A stretch of 48,739 bases of DNA from Basidiobolus meristosporus CBS 931.73 (Eukaryota; Basidiobolomycota; Basidiobolomycetes; Basidiobolales; Basidiobolaceae): positions 1 to 48,739 of the forward strand of contig MCFE01000663.1 in assembly GCA_002104905.1 (NCBI GenBank), read 5' to 3'. A program made the translations under genes and the position numbers. Shown here in pieces: positions 45,502-48,739 of this stretch (its first letter is position 1; every line of letters begins with the position of its first letter). The notes beneath the pieces are model-generated. The model had not been told where the DNA came from, made no database searches, and was given only the letters and a program-made list of their open reading frames with translations.

Positions 45502-46267
45502 TGTTGTAAGAGTCTTGGAGATATTGGAAGTGATTAGGAGAACAAGTAGATTATGTGGTTTTCACTTAATGATTTATTGAATGTAAAAGTAGTATTTATA
45601 CCTTTACCTGGTCTTGCATTACAAACACGCAGAATAGGTTAAGGAAGGTCCCAAAAACATGTGTGCAAAGTTTGGGGCTGTTTAGACAACTTTGAGAATT
45701 TTCATGTTCTGGGTACCTGGTATTTTAGTGAAAATATTCTAAGTAAATCCCAACAAGGAATTTGGTCAGTATTCTCTAGGATTTAAAGGTGATGATCTAA
45801 GTGGCTAAGTTAGGTGAATATTTAGGTGGAATTACGAATTTTTACAACACTCCCACTCAGCTAAATGTTCATACTGACTAGTCCTAGTTTTGACCTAAGA
45901 TATTCAAACTTGTCTCTAGCTAATGGTTTGGTAAATATGTCTGCAATCATTTCATCTGTAGGACAGTAAACTAAGCTAACTAAGTTATTCTCTATAGCTT
46001 CACGTATGAAATGATGTCTAATATCTATGTGCTTGGTTCTAGCATGAAAAGTTAGATTTCTACCTAATTGTATACATCATTGATTATCTTGAAATAAAGT
46101 AATAAGCGTTTTTTGACATAGGCCTTAATCTGTAAAAAGCTTTCTTAGCCACATTGCTTCTTTTGTAGCTTCACAGGCTGCCATATACTCTGCCTCTGTA
46201 GTAGAAAGTGCTACGGTTGGTTGCTTTCTTGAATTCCATGAAATTGCTTCTTTACAGTAAAGAAAGG
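45502..46267 (-). mobile_element. copia element C, 3' LTR and pol C-terminus, cut off by telomere repeat
   Basis: Inverse orientation. The 3' LTR is 45502-45849. The end of pol (RNase H, KPLA, final MNI stop) is 45850-46267. It carries the same TGA in the DNQG codon (about 46080) as element B. Identity to element B stops exactly at AAAGAAAGG (46267), where GGTTAGGG repeats take over. Everything 5' of RNase H, including the 5' LTR, is missing. Confidence 0.92.
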
Positions 46268-46289
46268 GGTTAGGGTTAGGGTTAGGGTT
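46266..46289 (+). repeat. Internal telomeric repeat tract
   Basis: GGGG followed by three TTAGGG units and TT, in the same orientation as the terminal telomere. It joins broken copia element C on its left to the LINE 3' end on its right (TTTTAGGGGGGGA). Confidence 0.93.
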
Positions 46290-46305
46290 TTAGGGGGGGA
46301 GACAG

Positions 46306-46319
46306 TCACCAACAGGTGA
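46306..46319 (-). other. 3'-terminal hairpin of the telomeric LINE
   Basis: Five-base stem TCACC/GGTGA with a four-base loop, directly before the C-rich tail. The same stem with a different loop is at 45152-45165. Confidence 0.65.
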
Positions 46320-46353
46320 AATCTTTATTTCAGTTGAAACAAAGAAGTCAGCG

Positions 46354-48534
46354 CTACTGTTGTAGCTTTGATACAAGAGTGTGTAGCTGAGGGGAATTTG
46401 TAGGTAAGTTAATAAGAAGTGATGATAGTTCATCAGTGCTCAAGACACTGTTCAGTGGGAAGGGGGGTAGCAAGAGAGGTAAGAATGACTTGTGAACAAC
46501 ATTAATGAGGGGAATGTGATAAGGATTGATATTCATCATAAAGGGAGTGTGCTGCTGCAGATATTGCTGCCAAAGGTCTGTCAAGTACTTCAGGTAAGCC
46601 AGCTTGGGTTTTTCTGACTGCAGAATATAGTGAGCAAACTTCTTGACTTCAGGATCTCCAAGTATAGTTCTCCAGCAGGAGCCAGGTGTTGTGTGGTGTG
46701 TTCTCTTCCAGGCCTTAATCAGTGGGTTGTTGCAGTTGTGAAGTCTGAGGTATAATCTGGTTCTAAGGTAGAGAAGTCTGATCTTATAGGGCATAAACCC
46801 AAAAGCACCAAGAATAGCATGTCTGTAGGGGCATTCAGGCAAATGAGGCACCAAGGAGGTAATGCACCATACTGCAAACTTGTCAAGCTTAGTGCAGTCT
46901 CTAGAAGTAAGAGAGAGAAGTGGTAAGCCAAATTCCAGGACAGGGAAAACAAACTGCTTGAGTAGAAGGAGGCAGCTTGGAGCTGAAGTTGTAGGAGGAG
47001 TAACAGCCAGTAGCTTGTGGAGTGCCTGTCTTGCCAGGATAATTCTCTTCTTCAGGTGTGCTCCAGAGTCTAGTCCAGTAGGAAGGAAAGGAAAGCCAAG
47101 ATATGTAGCAGAAACCTGAGCAGGTAGAGTGGAGTTCTCCAAGTTGATGGGAGAGCCCAAAGGTACTGTCTTTGCAATGGAAAGCTGGAGATTATTCTTC
47201 TGCAGATACTGGTGGATGGTCTGGGAGTCTTGTTGCACATTGGAGGAGGATATTCTGATGTCATCAGCAAAGAGAGTAACCAGGCAGTCAGCTGAGAGTC
47301 TTGGGAAATCATTCAGGAAGATGGCAAACAGTATAGGACCAAGCACAGAGCCTTGAACCACTCCATTAGGAACTGAGAACACAGCTGATTGCTCACTTGG
47401 GTGCAGAATTCTTGCTTGTGGATCCAGAAACAGAGACCTGACAAGGAGGGTGAGAGAGGTACTGGAGAAGCATTGCAACTTGGACCAAAGCAGATTTCTG
47501 TCAACTGTATCAAAGGCCTTAGAAATATCAAACAGAACAGAGGGATACTTGCACTGGAGAGAGTGATCTTGGCTAAGTATGACTGCATATTCCAAGGAGA
47601 GGCCAGGAACAAAGCCAAACTGTGCAGGATGAAACTTGAGGGAGTCAGAGTAGAGCTCCTGAGCAAGCAGAAGCTCAAACACCTTTCTGCAGGTGGGCAG
47701 CAGAGATATTGGCCTGTAGGAGCTAGGATCCAGGTGCTTTCCTTTACCCTTGTACAGTGGCAGAACATTTGCAAAGGACCATTCCTCAGGAGTAGAAAGC
47801 TGGGCTGAGCATTGCTGAAACAGTGGAAGCAGAAGTGCAGACATGGCCTTGGTACTAGTCTTCAGAAGCTCATAGGAGATTGTGTCCACACCTGGAGCAG
47901 TAGAGTTGGGAAGCCTCTTGAGCACATTATGGATTCTCCTTTGATCAAGTGCAAGTGGGATAGGCAGAGTCTTGAAGTCAGGATGAAAGCCAGGAGCTGA
48001 GTACTGCTTTGTAGAGAAGAAGATGTTAGCCAGCTGTTCTGTTGAAGGTAACTTCCTGGAAGAGGGCCTCATTGCCCTGTAGAGTCTTGATACTGTTCTT
48101 GTTATAGAGTTGGAAGATTGCAGAGGCAAAGAACTCATAATATGATCCCAGAGCTGAGTATGCAGAGTGTGGTGAATTGCCTTGGAGTGGTGTATTGCTG
48201 TCAGGAGGAGTTTCTCTGTTTTTGGGTTAGGGAAACTCAGGTAGCTTTGTTGCAGGGCTGAAACAATGGATTCCCATTTTCTTGAGGTAACAGCAGTAGT
48301 CTTGCATGGCAGTGAGAGGGAGGCAGACACCAGAATCAGATGCTTCACAAAGAGCCAGGCATAGTTGAGATCATCTGGCAGAGAAAGTAGCAAACTGGCA
48401 AGCTTCAAGTAGTTCCCAAAGTCTTTCTTCTGATTCTTGGTAGCGTTGTGGGTGAGCACAGTAAGTTTTGGCAGCTTCTTCTTCACAACTGGTTGCATAG
48501 AAAGGGACCAGGCTGGGTGGTCAGAGGCTCTCAA
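46354..48534 (-). CDS. Non-LTR reverse transcriptase, apparently intact core
   Basis: The frame gives 726 residues to the stop at 46354. The first codon at 48534 is TTG; the first in-frame ATG is at 48498 (LSMQPV). Reverse transcriptase motifs in order: LPNSTAPGVDTISYELLK (about residue 208), SYRPISLLPTCRKVFE (272), FDISKAFDTVDRNLLW (335), NGVVQGSVLGPILFAIFLNDF (390), the catalytic LFADDIRIS (421), then YLGFPFLPTGLD and the thumb. No AP-endonuclease, no C-terminal restriction-like endonuclease or CCHC knuckle, and no RNase H is visible. Upstream the frame stays open through the CCCTAA repeats (Leu-Thr, then Pro-Asn after the 5-base unit), so there is no true N-terminus. There are no internal stops, which suggests recent activity. 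Confidence 0.87.
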   Translation of the reverse strand: MRASDHPAWSLSMQPVVKKKLPKLTVLTHNATKNQKKDFGNYLKLASLLLSLPDDLNYAWLFVKHLILVSASLSLPCKTTAVTSRKWESIVSALQQSYLSFPNPKTEKLLLTAIHHSKAIHHTLHTQLWDHIMSSLPLQSSNSITRTVSRLYRAMRPSSRKLPSTEQLANIFFSTKQYSAPGFHPDFKTLPIPLALDQRRIHNVLKRLPNSTAPGVDTISYELLKTSTKAMSALLLPLFQQCSAQLSTPEEWSFANVLPLYKGKGKHLDPSSYRPISLLPTCRKVFELLLAQELYSDSLKFHPAQFGFVPGLSLEYAVILSQDHSLQCKYPSVLFDISKAFDTVDRNLLWSKLQCFSSTSLTLLVRSLFLDPQARILHPSEQSAVFSVPNGVVQGSVLGPILFAIFLNDFPRLSADCLVTLFADDIRISSSNVQQDSQTIHQYLQKNNLQLSIAKTVPLGSPINLENSTLPAQVSATYLGFPFLPTGLDSGAHLKKRIILARQALHKLLAVTPPTTSAPSCLLLLKQFVFPVLEFGLPLLSLTSRDCTKLDKFAVWCITSLVPHLPECPYRHAILGAFGFMPYKIRLLYLRTRLYLRLHNCNNPLIKAWKRTHHTTPGSCWRTILGDPEVKKFAHYILQSEKPKLAYLKYLTDLWQQYLQQHTPFMMNINPYHIPLINVVHKSFLPLLLPPFPLNSVLSTDELSSLLINLPTNSPQLHTLVSKLQQ

Positions 48535-48554
48535 GGATCCTAACTCAGCTCCAC

Positions 48555-48739
48555 TTAGGGTTAGGGTTAGGGTTAGGGTTAGGGTTAGGGTTAGGGTTAG
48601 GGTTAGGGTTAGGGTTAGGGTTAGGGTTAGGGTTAGGTTAGGGTTAGGGTTAGGGTTAGGGTTAGGGTTAGGGTTAGGGTTAGGGTTAGGGTTAGGGTTA
48701 GGGTTAGGGTTAGGGTTAGGGTTAGGGTTAGGGTTTAGG
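48555..48739 (+). repeat. Terminal telomere, TTAGGG repeats
   Basis: About 30 tandem TTAGGG units to the end of the window, with one 5-base unit (TTAGG) near 48633 and a variant TTTAGG at the end. The G-rich strand runs 5' to 3' toward the right edge, as at a real chromosome end. Confidence 0.97.

Larger units (their letters stand above)
46287..48554 (-). mobile_element. Telomere-attached non-LTR retrotransposon (LINE), endonuclease absent
   Basis: On the minus strand the element runs from the terminal telomere (5' side, 48554) inward to 46287. It has one reverse transcriptase frame and a 64-base 3' region with AATAAA (about 46326-46331), a hairpin TCACC-TGTT-GGTGA (46306-46319), then a C-tract and a CCCTAA-like end. 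Telomeric repeats flank both sides. No endonuclease is encoded in what remains; the first residues correspond to the linker upstream of the reverse transcriptase, so the 5' part is truncated or was never there. Clade is not determined. Confidence 0.88.

Overview
This is the end of a linear nuclear chromosome of a fungus. The right edge is a 185-base run of TTAGGG repeats in the orientation expected of a true right-hand telomere. Genes have short GT-AG introns (about 50-150 bases). The gene set is fungal: an Ftr1 iron permease, a Gvp36-type BAR protein, an Nhp6 HMG protein, Kin4-type kinases, an Ssu1-type sulfite exporter and a Prp4 splicing kinase. I cannot place the lineage with confidence from sequence alone.

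Layout. (1) 1-2.4 kb: the 3' end of a Ty1/copia retrotransposon, its LTR nested in an older LTR, and a decayed inverted LTR. (2) 2.9-31.3 kb: host genes. These are a Sis1-type DnaJ, a single-pass LEA_2-like membrane protein, a cation-diffusion-facilitator-like protein that has lost its metal-site residues, a small unknown gene, GVP36, a secreted eight-cysteine peptide plus a broken duplicate of it, FTR1, PRP4, a secreted I9-type inhibitor, NHP6, two tandem Kin4-type kinase genes sharing a nearly identical 1.39-kb tract that includes introns, a GNAT acetyltransferase and a four-finger C2H2 protein. (3) 31.3-37 kb: AT-rich and gene-poor, with a dead secreted alpha/beta-hydrolase gene and an intact Ssu1-like transporter. 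(4) 37.4-48.7 kb: subtelomere made almost wholly of retroelements.

The most interesting part is the last 4 kb. A non-LTR retrotransposon (reverse transcriptase readable, no endonuclease visible) lies between telomeric repeats on both sides, with its 3' end pointing inward. That is the orientation expected if it was reverse-transcribed directly onto the G-rich chromosome terminus. Its 3' tail carries a small hairpin, a C-tract and a CCCTAA-like end. The same hairpin and tail recur at the inner end of a 350-base repeat-containing element at 45.1 kb, and the tail (without the hairpin) recurs at 45.5 kb. The inner telomeric tract begins inside a truncated copia element, so that element appears to have been broken and healed with telomere sequence. 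Read outward, the region looks like a stack of former chromosome ends at about 45.13, 45.49, 46.27 and 48.55 kb.

A full-length copia element (39994-44678) has LTRs differing at one of 349 positions and a perfect 5-base target duplication, so it is very young. Its gag-pol frame nevertheless holds four in-frame stops and no frameshift, and one of those stops is shared with another copy. Its primer-binding site matches the anticodon stem-loop of initiator tRNA-Met, which implies half-tRNA priming. All statements come from reading the sequence; no alignment or database search was run.
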